Positions 1 through 6,091 of a DNA stretch of 6,091 nucleotides are shown in pieces. Source of the stretch: an uncultured Moheibacter sp. (GTDB lineage: Bacteria; Bacteroidota; Bacteroidia; Flavobacteriales; Weeksellaceae). The translations under genes and the position numbers were made by a program. The stretch is taken from assembly GCA_937875605.1 (NCBI GenBank), contig CALLXZ010000471.1, forward strand, positions 1 to 6,091, written 5' to 3'. The notes below the pieces were generated by a model. That model made no database searches. It was not told the origin of the DNA and was given only the letters and a program-made list of their open reading frames with translations. The number at the start of each line of letters is the position of its first letter. Position 1 is the stretch's first letter.

Positions 1-2445
1 GATTGTTCCTTCATTGGTCGATACGCTGACCGTAATTGCTTCTTCAATACAGCTTATTAGATCTTCTTCATCGGGTAAGGTTAGTTCCGGTATTTCTACA
101 ATTTGTACTGTCATCGTAAATCCTTGTTCTGCACATTGTCCTTCTTCGGGATGAAAAGTGTAGGTCGTGGTTGCTGTGCTGTTGATTGTCGGTGTCCAGG
201 TTCCTGTAATATCGTTGAGGTCTTGTTCAGGAAGTGTGAATTCTGTTCCGAAGCATTGCGGCTCTATTTGTGTAAATTCAGGAGTGATGGCTTCGCTTAC
301 CGTTGCGGTTATTTCTATTCTTTCGCTTGCGCAGCCAAATACATTAGTTGAACTAACCCAATAAGTTGTCGTTTCCGTTAAATTTGGTGTCGTAAATGGA
401 TTTCCTGTGAATATTGGAGTAGTTGATGTGGGTGAATCATACCAATAAACTGTTGATCCGTTTGTGGTTACGCTTAACTCCACCGGATTACCCACACATA
501 TTGTTTCGGATTGTTCAGGTTCAATTGTTGGTGCTTCATTTACGGTTATTGTCAATGATTGTCTTTCTGATGTACAGTTTCCATTGACTGCTTCTATCCA
601 GAATGTCGTTGTTTCTGTGAGTGGTAAAGTCGTAAGCTCTACGTTTGTGTGAAATGCTATTTCGTCAGTTTCTTCGTAGTACCAGTTGACTGTTCCTGAT
701 GTTGTCGTTACGGTGATCGTAATAGTTTCGCCTGCACACATTTCAGGTAGTAAAGGCAAAGTTAGTTCAGGATTGTAATTGACTATGAGTTCTAATTCCC
801 TAACCACAAAACAACCCTCGTCGTCTTCTACTCTTACCCAAGGTGTAGCGGTTTCATCTGTGGTATAAATTGCTGGTTGAGGATTTTGATTGTTTCGAGC
901 TTCCTGTTCTGTTAAATGAAAAGTGATATCATAATTGGTATTGATTTCACCTAAACTTTCTTCGAGATTAAACGTATGCGTTTCGCCAGTGTTCAGGCAA
1001 ATTTCCTGCGAAGTAACTTCTACGTTAGGAGGACCGGTAATCGTTATTTCGAAAGTACGGACGTGTTCTTCGCCATTGACAATTATCCTAAGTGTGATGG
1101 TGTAAGTTCCCGGTTCATCATACTGATGTTGCGGATACATTTCTTCTGATGTATTGCCATCTCCGAAATCCCAATGTGTACTTTCTATCTGACCGCCCTG
1201 ATAACAAAAGTTAAAGTCTAGTTGGGCTTCTGCACAATATCGCTGTTCCTCACTTATTTTTAAGCCATTAACATTAACTGATATACGGAAATAATTATTT
1301 AAAAAAGTGGGTAAACCAAATGAAGGAGTCATCTGGCTTAGATATGGAGTTAAGTCAATATACCTTCGGTCGTACAAGGGCACTTCTCCTATGCCCGGAT
1401 TATATGCGACGTTTGGATTCGTTATCGCTCCGATATATTTATTACTAGATGTTTGATGCCCTGAATTATAAATTTTACCATCCAAAGCTAGTTGCAATGC
1501 GCCATAGTGTGCATTTAAGGATACTAAGTATTTTGAATCAGGAACTGAAGAAGCATTTAAATTGTATTGTTCTATATAAATTTTTGTGTTGCTTCCAAGT
1601 ATAATATTTGTGGTATACAAAAGTTGACTATCGGGCGAAAATTCAATTCCATAATAATTCCCCGGTGTAGTTGTGGGTTCATATAATATGTTTTCATTCG
1701 AAACTATTCCGGTTGCCGGATCAAAATCATACACCGACAAATAACCTGCATTTTCATTATTTGAAGAAGAAAACATCCCCATTCCCAATTTTGAGCCATC
1801 TGGCGATCCTTTTAAATATCCTATAAATTTGTCCCCGAATATAGCAGAAGGCGAGACTACAGGATTTGTTCCAACGCCTTGCCCGGTAACAGGGAAAGAA
1901 TAAAAATTACCTTCAAAATGAGTTACTATCCAATAACCGGTTTTGTCGGCATTACTGATTGCCGCCAATTTTTCAAAACCTTGCTGAATGCCATTTATGG
2001 GAAGCGCTATATTTTTTTCTAAAATGCTGCCCAGTCCGCCATTGGCGCTCATATCTATTATATTGTAATGGATTCCTTTTTCACGTCGTTCACGAGCATC
2101 AATTGTAAAGAGGTAATAGAGACTGCAATCATCAGGTTTAGGCAAAACGACTGCTGATGAAGTGCTGGATGCATGCCCAAACAAACCTCCTCCGTTTTGC
2201 ATAATGGCATGTGTTCGATCATAAACTTTTTGTCCATCAGAGTAAAACAATAAATTTCCGAATTCGTCAGAAATACTTGTACATCCTTCATTGGTTTCCA
2301 CCATTCCGTGTGTGTCAATTACCGGACTGCCACTGCTGAAGTCCAAACCTGCATTAAAACCAAAATACCAATATGCTTTCTGCAATTGGGCATTTAAACT
2401 TATAGAAAAAACGAGTAGGAAAAATATATTATTCAAATGTTTCAT
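1..2445 (-). CDS. Secreted PKD/Ig-like repeat protein, gliding-associated (probable T9SS type B cargo), C-terminus cut by window edge
   Basis: The frame is open from ATG at 2445 to the left edge (815 codons, no stop), so the C-terminus is missing. The start is followed by a signal peptide: Lys2, hydrophobic residues 7-17, and a probable signal peptidase I cut after LNA (19). Residues about 20-386 form a propeller-like region with motifs NYYGIEFSPDSQLLYTT (263-279) and GALQLALDGKIY (315-326), ending in FGLPTFLNNYF (376-386). This is the usual N-terminal half of Bacteroidota gliding-associated proteins. A PKD domain follows, with WDFGDG (425-430) and YDEPGTYTI (442-450). Next come a domain with Cys483 and Cys545, two CHU_C-type Ig-like repeats (about 561-635 and 641-716, each with WY, TTT(F/Y)W and two Cys), a third repeat (about 720-787) with TGTW, and the start of another. 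The family normally ends in a type B sorting domain, which is inferred here. A role as surface adhesin or structural protein is inferred; no catalytic domain is seen. The leader has no Shine-Dalgarno sequence. Only a weak promoter candidate is present (TTG at 2508-2510, TATATTAA at 2482-2489), and it overlaps the intergenic hairpin. Confidence 0.93.
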   Translation of the reverse strand, partial: MKHLNNIFFLLVFSISLNAQLQKAYWYFGFNAGLDFSSGSPVIDTHGMVETNEGCTSISDEFGNLLFYSDGQKVYDRTHAIMQNGGGLFGHASSTSSAVVLPKPDDCSLYYLFTIDARERREKGIHYNIIDMSANGGLGSILEKNIALPINGIQQGFEKLAAISNADKTGYWIVTHFEGNFYSFPVTGQGVGTNPVVSPSAIFGDKFIGYLKGSPDGSKLGMGMFSSSNNENAGYLSVYDFDPATGIVSNENILYEPTTTPGNYYGIEFSPDSQLLYTTNIILGSNTKIYIEQYNLNASSVPDSKYLVSLNAHYGALQLALDGKIYNSGHQTSSNKYIGAITNPNVAYNPGIGEVPLYDRRYIDLTPYLSQMTPSFGLPTFLNNYFRISVNVNGLKISEEQRYCAEAQLDFNFCYQGGQIESTHWDFGDGNTSEEMYPQHQYDEPGTYTITLRIIVNGEEHVRTFEITITGPPNVEVTSQEICLNTGETHTFNLEESLGEINTNYDITFHLTEQEARNNQNPQPAIYTTDETATPWVRVEDDEGCFVVRELELIVNYNPELTLPLLPEMCAGETITITVTTTSGTVNWYYEETDEIAFHTNVELTTLPLTETTTFWIEAVNGNCTSERQSLTITVNEAPTIEPEQSETICVGNPVELSVTTNGSTVYWYDSPTSTTPIFTGNPFTTPNLTETTTYWVSSTNVFGCASERIEITATVSEAITPEFTQIEPQCFGTEFTLPEQDLNDITGTWTPTINSTATTTYTFHPEEGQCAEQGFTMTVQIVEIPELTLPDEEDLISCIEEAITVSVSTNEGTI

Positions 2446-2496
2446 AAGTCATATTTTTACATAAACAACAGGTATTCTGAATTAATATATAGGATT

Positions 2497-2547
2497 AAAC
2501 CCGATGACAATTTTACTTTGTAATGCAGTAAAAAAGCCATCGGGTTT
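2497..2547 (-). terminator. Nested intergenic hairpin, probable terminator of the 1091-aa gene
   Basis: The outer arms AAACCCGATG (2497-2506) and CATCGGGTTT (2538-2547) are perfect 10-bp complements. Inside, TTTTACT (2511-2517) pairs with AGTAAAA (2527-2533) around a 9-base loop. Read on the minus strand it begins 21 bases after the stop codon, and one C-G and one G-U pair extend the outer stem to 12. Only a TTT tract (part of the stem) follows on the minus strand, whereas on the plus strand TTTTAATTTT follows. It is thus a weak intrinsic terminator for the minus genes and a better one in the opposite direction, although no plus-strand gene precedes it. Confidence 0.6.
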
Positions 2548-2568
2548 TAATTTTAATTAATTAAAAAA

Positions 2569-5500
2569 TTATTTTTTGATAATCTTGAAAGTTTCTATCT
2601 GACCTCCTTCAAGTATCGCTCTAAATACATAAGTTCCCGGAGTCAATGAATCAACATTGATTTGTCCATTCACCACTTTTAAATCATTAATTAACTTCTG
2701 ACCGTTTAAGTTAAATACTGAAACAGATTCCACTTTTCGTAAAGAGGATATGTTGAGTACATCTTTGACTGGATTTGGATAATATGAGAATTCAAAAGAA
2801 TTCAGATCTGAAACTCCTAATTCCGAGCATATCAACTCAAAAGCAAGTTGGTTTTGCGATTCCATGCTCTCCCAAACATCGTCTGTCCAATTATAAGCAG
2901 CATCTGGATATCCAAGTCTCATCGGTTCAAGCTCACTATATCCCCAGCCCATTGCGTTACAGTCTATTTGTATCCAATAAGTTTTGTTTGGCTCCAATGC
3001 AACGGGATCAAATTTAACGATGTATTTGAGAACCGGTACAGAAAATAAGGTCCCTAAATTTTCACTGCCTTCGATGGTTCCGGCTCTGGTAAACAATTCT
3101 GCTCCAGGCAGACCTCCGTTATCTTCAAAAAATATAAAATTAAAATAACTGGAAGCACTAAGCACTGTAGGTATAAATCCTTCTATTGTATAACCAGCGT
3201 CACCGACCGGAATATCTACAGCATACTGAGTTCCGAAGCTACCAACGTGCCCCAAAGTCATCGCGTCTCTTATATTGTCCGAAGGAATTAAAGTGGTTTC
3301 ACAAGTAAGTGCTGGCGGTGCTTCACCACAGGTTAAACTGATTTCATAAGCACCTTTTGACAGTGTGTCCGGATAAACTTTACCTTCAACCATGATGATA
3401 TAAGTAGAAGTTCCGTCTGAAACAAAAGATAACTCTGACTGATTTCCATTACAGGATAAAGAATTACTGCTCGCTGTAATTTCTTCTGTTAAAGTGCAGT
3501 CTTTGAACACTCGCAAAAATGTATTGTACGTAGATCCGCAAAGTGAAACGGTTATAAGCTCAGGCGCACCCTCACCCGTATAAGAATAGAATACGTCCGA
3601 TGTTGAATTCCCTCCTGAATCAGTTGCAAAAATAGTATTTCCTGTTTCCGTTTCTCCACAAGATAATGCTATCGCATCTTCGCAATTATCGTTTACAGGT
3701 ATATTTGTTCCTACGCAATTAACTTTTAACTCATAATTTCCAAAGATTGAACCTGCGCCTTCTACCATAATTACATAAGTCGAAGTTCCGTTAGAGGTAA
3801 AACTTACCTGCGATTGCGTGCCGCAGAAATTATCGTTAGATGCTATTTCATTTGTCAAAGTACAATCCGAATAAACCCGGATAAAAGTGTCGTAATCTGA
3901 TCCACATAAGGATAGCGTTACAAATTCCTCCGTACCGTTTCCTGTATAAGTATAGAATACATCTTTGGCTGTATTTCCTCCTGAATCAGAAGCTCCCATT
4001 GTTGATCCTGTATAAGTTTCACCACAACTAAGTGCAATCGCATCTTCACAATCATCGTTTTCAGGAATGACTGGACAATCTTCTGAAATCACATTCATTG
4101 TATACTCTCCTAATTTATTATAGTTGACCGCAATCGGAATATAATAAGTCCCTGCCGGTAAATCATAAAAATGAACGGTTCCCAAATTATAATTTCCTTC
4201 ACAACTTGTGTTATTTGCAACGCCTGTCGTAGAAGTTGTGGCTGAACAAGAATCTAAATAAACCTTTAACATGCTCCAGTAATTTACAATTTCTGAATCA
4301 GTTCCACAAAAATCAATAGTCAAGTTATTACAAGCCCCTGTAAGCGTTACCGCTTCCCAAACCACCGGTTTTCCAAATAAACTCATTTCATGAGGAGTTG
4401 AGGTTGCTCCTTCGGTTGTACCTGTAAAGGTAATTGGGGTTCCGCTGATCAATTCTGTAGGTGTAAGTTCATCGCAATTATCGTTAGCGGGAACAGGTGG
4501 ACAATCTTCCGAAAGCACATTCATTGTATATTCACCTGGTGTATAACTGGATAAATCTGTAATCACCGGAATATAATAAGTTCCCGCTGGAAGGTTGTAC
4601 CAATACAAAGTAAGTTTCTCATCACTGCAACTTGTAAAATCATAACTCTGGTTGAAGATTCTTTCAGAAGTAGAGGAATTACAACTCGGCGTAATGAAAT
4701 TGTTCATACCAACATTTGTTTCAGCTGGAGTTCCACAATAACTGATGGTAAGTGAATTACATTCGGCTGTAAGCGTAACTGCTTCCCAAACTACTGGTCG
4801 ATTTCCTATAATCGTCACTTCTGCAGGATTTGAAGTTGCGCCCACTGTTGTGCCTGTAAAAGTAATAGCTGTTCCGTTGGTCAAGACAGTCGGTGTCACA
4901 TCCTCACAATTATCATTTTCCGGAGCAGGCGGAGCATCTACTGACAATACATTCATTATGTAGGTTCCCGTTGGATTGTTATTTGATGGTGTTAAGTTCA
5001 CAGGAAGATAATAAGTGCCGGCTGGCAAGTTGTTAAAATATCCGGTTCTTTTTCCATCACCACATTCATTATTATTACTTTGTTGGGCGTTAACGATGGT
5101 AGTAACCGGACAACTAGTCGTGTAATAGATTTGCGGATTATTTGAACCTAAAGTTCCGCAAAAATCTACTTTCAGATTATTACGTTCTCCGGTAAGTGTG
5201 ATCGCTTCCCACACAACAGCAGTTCCGAAAGCATCTAATTCCGCTGGACTCGCAGTTTGCATTTCGGTAGTACCCGTAAAGGTAATGGGTGTTCCATTGG
5301 TCAAAACGGTAGGCGTTACATCTTCACAGTTATCATTTGCAGGAGCAGGCGGACAAGCCACTGCAATTACGTTCATCTTGTATTCACCCAATGTGCTGTA
5401 ATCAGGATTGGCTATTACGGGAAGGTAATAAGTTCCGGCAGGCAGATATTGAAACGTATAACTTCTATTTCCATCTTCACAATCACCATATTCGCTAGGA

Positions 5501-5844
5501 TAAGCAAAATCACTGAATGAACAATCTTTTGCGGCGATGGCATAAATTTCATTCATATTACCGGCAGCAGTTCCGCAAAAGTCCACAGTCAGAGTGCTAC
5601 ACTCCGGCAATGTTACGGCTTCCCATACAACCGCTTCTCCCAAATTGTTCATCTCATCATCACTTGCCGTTCCTCCTACAGTGGTGCCAGTGAAAGAAAC
5701 TAAAGTTCCAATAGTTAAAGTCGTTGGTGTGACATCAGTGCAGTTATCGTTTGAGGGCGGCTCATCTAATAAGGGTGCTATAAAAGATTGACAAATGAAT
5801 AGGATAATAGAAAAATATCCTAAGTAAAATAAATATTTCTTCAT
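2569..5844 (-). CDS. Large secreted multi-domain protein with PPC-like repeats and T9SS type A sorting tail
   Basis: This is a complete 1091-residue ORF, ATG at 5844 and TAA at 2569-2571. Residues 1-22 form a signal sequence (Lys2, Lys3, then a hydrophobic core). Cys18 is preceded by LFI, a poor lipobox, so signal peptidase I cleavage is more likely than lipidation. Four A repeats follow (32-164, 170-304, 310-448, 454-590), each opening with NDNC and containing VVWEA(V/I)TL, DFCGT-like and LPAGTYY(L/I)P motifs. Two B repeats (596-710, 718-839) open with ND(D/N)CEDAIALSCGET, resembling Bacteroidota pre-peptidase C-terminal (PPC-like) beta-sandwiches. A further beta-rich domain (about 848-1006, bounded by Cys848 and Cys1006, with FFEDNGGLPG) resembles choice-of-anchor or jelly-roll modules. 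The tail (about 1016-1091) has YYPNPVKDVLNIS and ends FKIIKK, typical of T9SS type A cargo. It is therefore expected to be exported, moved across the outer membrane by T9SS and attached to the cell surface or released. No catalytic domain is recognisable; binding or adhesion is a guess. The leader is A-rich without a Shine-Dalgarno sequence, as is normal in this phylum. Confidence 0.95.
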   Translation of the reverse strand: MKKYLFYLGYFSIILFICQSFIAPLLDEPPSNDNCTDVTPTTLTIGTLVSFTGTTVGGTASDDEMNNLGEAVVWEAVTLPECSTLTVDFCGTAAGNMNEIYAIAAKDCSFSDFAYPSEYGDCEDGNRSYTFQYLPAGTYYLPVIANPDYSTLGEYKMNVIAVACPPAPANDNCEDVTPTVLTNGTPITFTGTTEMQTASPAELDAFGTAVVWEAITLTGERNNLKVDFCGTLGSNNPQIYYTTSCPVTTIVNAQQSNNNECGDGKRTGYFNNLPAGTYYLPVNLTPSNNNPTGTYIMNVLSVDAPPAPENDNCEDVTPTVLTNGTAITFTGTTVGATSNPAEVTIIGNRPVVWEAVTLTAECNSLTISYCGTPAETNVGMNNFITPSCNSSTSERIFNQSYDFTSCSDEKLTLYWYNLPAGTYYIPVITDLSSYTPGEYTMNVLSEDCPPVPANDNCDELTPTELISGTPITFTGTTEGATSTPHEMSLFGKPVVWEAVTLTGACNNLTIDFCGTDSEIVNYWSMLKVYLDSCSATTSTTGVANNTSCEGNYNLGTVHFYDLPAGTYYIPIAVNYNKLGEYTMNVISEDCPVIPENDDCEDAIALSCGETYTGSTMGASDSGGNTAKDVFYTYTGNGTEEFVTLSLCGSDYDTFIRVYSDCTLTNEIASNDNFCGTQSQVSFTSNGTSTYVIMVEGAGSIFGNYELKVNCVGTNIPVNDNCEDAIALSCGETETGNTIFATDSGGNSTSDVFYSYTGEGAPELITVSLCGSTYNTFLRVFKDCTLTEEITASSNSLSCNGNQSELSFVSDGTSTYIIMVEGKVYPDTLSKGAYEISLTCGEAPPALTCETTLIPSDNIRDAMTLGHVGSFGTQYAVDIPVGDAGYTIEGFIPTVLSASSYFNFIFFEDNGGLPGAELFTRAGTIEGSENLGTLFSVPVLKYIVKFDPVALEPNKTYWIQIDCNAMGWGYSELEPMRLGYPDAAYNWTDDVWESMESQNQLAFELICSELGVSDLNSFEFSYYPNPVKDVLNISSLRKVESVSVFNLNGQKLINDLKVVNGQINVDSLTPGTYVFRAILEGGQIETFKIIKK
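2572..2799 (-). other. T9SS type A C-terminal sorting domain (coding)
   Basis: Residues 1016-1091 of the 1091-aa protein begin with FEFSYYPNPVKDVLNIS, followed by VSVFNLNGQ, a short turn region, LTPGTYVFRAI and the basic end FKIIKK. This order (YPNP, a strand with the N(L/I)NG(Q/K) turn, PGTY, Lys-rich end) is that of the Por secretion-system tail. The domain is recognised by the T9SS outer-membrane translocon and is normally removed on export. Confidence 0.92.
3328..4059 (-). repeat. Two tandem PPC-like B repeats (coding)
   Basis: The units are B1 3715-4059 (residues 596-710) and B2 3328-3693 (residues 718-839). Both read ND(D/N)CEDAIALSCGET, a TDSGG or SDSGG segment, DVFY(T/S)YTG, LCGS.Y(D/N)TF(I/L)RV, DCTLT.EI, S(D/N)GTSTY(V/I)IMVEG and a closing Cys. 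Each has six cysteines, but the second sits in ALSCGET rather than just before the DFC strand as in the A repeats. Such domains usually occur near the C-terminus of secreted Bacteroidota proteins; their exact role is not known from sequence. Confidence 0.85.
4075..5751 (-). repeat. Four tandem ~135-residue A repeats (coding)
   Basis: Approximate units by coordinate are A1 5353-5751, A2 4933-5337, A3 4501-4917 and A4 4075-4485, separated by short Pro-rich linkers such as PPAPA or PPVPA. Each unit starts NDNC, has T(F)TGTT about 18 residues later, then VVWEA(V/I)TL, a Cys-containing strand ending (D/S)(F/Y)CGT, a variable middle, LPAGTYY(L/I)PV and a closing (E/T)Y.MNV. A1, A3 and A4 carry six cysteines at equivalent positions; A2 has four. 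The variable stretch between the fourth cysteine and LPAGTYY differs in length and sequence, while the framework is conserved. This suggests old duplications with divergence of an exposed loop. The domains look like relatives of the PPC-like B repeats that follow. Confidence 0.85.
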
Positions 5845-5883
5845 AATCGTTATTTTGAATTTATTTAGACTAAATTAAAATAG

Positions 5884-5891
5884 CAAAATTA
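5884..5891 (-). promoter_or_regulatory. Bacteroidota -7 box (TAATTTTG) for the 1091-aa gene
   Basis: Read on the minus strand the bases are TAATTTTG, a full match to the Bacteroidota primary-sigma -7 consensus TAnnTTTG. Transcription would begin near 5877, giving a leader of about 33 bases. No clear TTTG or TTG -33 element lies at the usual spacing of about 20 bases, so the promoter may need an activator. The match could occur by chance in AT-rich sequence. Confidence 0.5.
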
Positions 5892-5910
5892 ATGTACTTA
5901 TTGAATGACC

Positions 5911-5930
5911 TATCATAAAGGGTTATGATA
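5911..5930. promoter_or_regulatory. Perfect 8-4-8 palindrome, candidate operator
   Basis: TATCATAA (5911-5918) and TTATGATA (5923-5930) are exact reverse complements around AGGG. The palindrome is centred about 43 bases upstream of the start site predicted from the -7 box at 5884-5891, the spacing at which dimeric activators often bind. It may equally be a short hairpin. The binding protein cannot be told from sequence. Confidence 0.4.
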
Positions 5931-5948
5931 TTTGTCAATTTGTTATAA

Positions 5949-6086
5949 ATGAATGATTCTTATTTGAGAGGAATAAGTTTGGAGAAGTATCGAAAAGATA
6001 AATCAATGAAAAAAAATAATCGTTTACTATCGTCAAAACATCGAAATCGAATGTTTCTTTTCCATGAATTTGAAAAACATATATAA
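5949..6086 (+). CDS. Possible small ORF of 45 residues, doubtful
   Basis: An ATG at 5949 opens a frame to TAA at 6084-6086. The predicted peptide begins MNDSYLRGISLEKYRKDKSM, is basic (rich in Lys and Arg) and has no membrane segment or motif I recognise. It would be divergent from the 1091-aa gene. A partial -7-like sequence, GATATTTG, lies just upstream at 5927-5934 (one mismatch to TAnnTTTG). There is no Shine-Dalgarno sequence, which is uninformative in this phylum. An overlapping minus-strand frame is also open from the right edge to a stop at 5960-5962, without an internal ATG, so openness alone is weak evidence here. It may simply be non-coding upstream sequence. Confidence 0.2.
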   Translation: MNDSYLRGISLEKYRKDKSMKKNNRLLSSKHRNRMFLFHEFEKHI

Positions 6087-6091
6087 TTTAT

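Noticed and set aside
103..652. Plus-strand ORFs at 103-351, 167-364 and 464-652
   Set aside because: They are antisense to the Ig-like repeat region of the left gene, whose frame is unbroken and gives a coherent domain architecture.
2058..2318. Minus-strand ORF of 86 codons
   Set aside because: It overlaps the left gene in another frame. The left gene's frame carries recognisable family sequence throughout this stretch.
2775..3048. Plus-strand ORFs of 66 and 80 codons
   Set aside because: They are antisense to the jelly-roll-like domain and sorting tail of the 1091-aa gene, with no motif or signal of their own.
4745..5791. Several plus-strand ORFs of 65-87 codons (4745-4963, 5198-5401, 5257-5520, 5594-5791), three of which share peptides such as PVKVxxVPLVKTVGVTSSQLSF
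   Set aside because: They lie antisense to the A repeats of the 1091-aa gene. Their resemblance to each other is only the repeat structure of that gene read on the opposite strand.
5785..5844. Lipoprotein signal at Cys18 of the 1091-aa protein
   Set aside because: The residues before the cysteine are Leu-Phe-Ile, which lack the small residue at -1 needed for a normal lipobox. A T9SS cargo with an ordinary signal peptide fits better.
5913..5939. A sigma70-like TTGACA and TATGAT pair on the minus strand
   Set aside because: The spacing is only 15 bases, the second hexamer is part of the palindrome, and Bacteroidota primary sigma factors do not use these hexamers. The TAATTTTG box at 5884-5891 is the better candidate.
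5960..6091. Minus-strand frame open from the right edge for 43 codons, a possible C-terminus of an upstream gene
   Set aside because: It has no internal ATG and an unusual run of Phe and Arg residues with no recognisable motif, and it overlaps another open frame. It cannot be supported without sequence beyond the edge.
1..6091. A new defence, mobile or biosynthetic system
   Set aside because: Only two surface-protein genes are present. No nuclease, recombinase, polymerase, toxin, repeat-spacer array or enzyme motif is visible.

Overview
The window looks like a piece of a Bacteroidota chromosome, most likely a flavobacterium-like organism. The evidence is a C-terminal type IX secretion (T9SS) sorting tail, PKD and CHU_C-type Ig-like repeats of the kind found in gliding-associated surface proteins, AT-rich leaders without Shine-Dalgarno sequences, and a Bacteroidota-type -7 box (TAnnTTTG). 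No ribosomal, tRNA, mobile-element or CRISPR sequence is visible.

Two long genes, both on the minus strand, fill almost all of it. The upstream gene (2569-5844, 1091 aa, complete) encodes a secreted protein. In order it has a signal sequence, four tandem 'A' beta-sandwich repeats, two shorter 'B' repeats of the pre-peptidase C-terminal (PPC-like) kind, one jelly-roll-like domain and a T9SS type A sorting tail. The downstream gene (1-2445, 815 codons seen, C-terminus beyond the left edge) encodes a second secreted protein. It has a signal peptide, a propeller-like N-terminal half, one PKD domain and a run of Ig-like repeats. Its missing end probably carries a gliding-motility-type (T9SS type B) sorting domain, but that lies outside the window. 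Neither protein shows a recognisable enzyme domain in the visible part, so adhesion or surface-display roles are the most reasonable guess.

The 123-base gap between the genes holds a long, nearly continuous nested hairpin that probably separates the two transcripts. Positions 5845-6091, upstream of the 1091-aa gene, hold a likely promoter (-7 box at 5884-5891), a perfect 8-4-8 palindrome (5911-5930) well placed to be an operator, and a doubtful 45-codon divergent ORF.

I found no convincing new multi-gene system. The most interesting observations are the cysteine pattern of the A repeats, where one repeat has lost two cysteines together, and the palindrome upstream of the 1091-aa gene.
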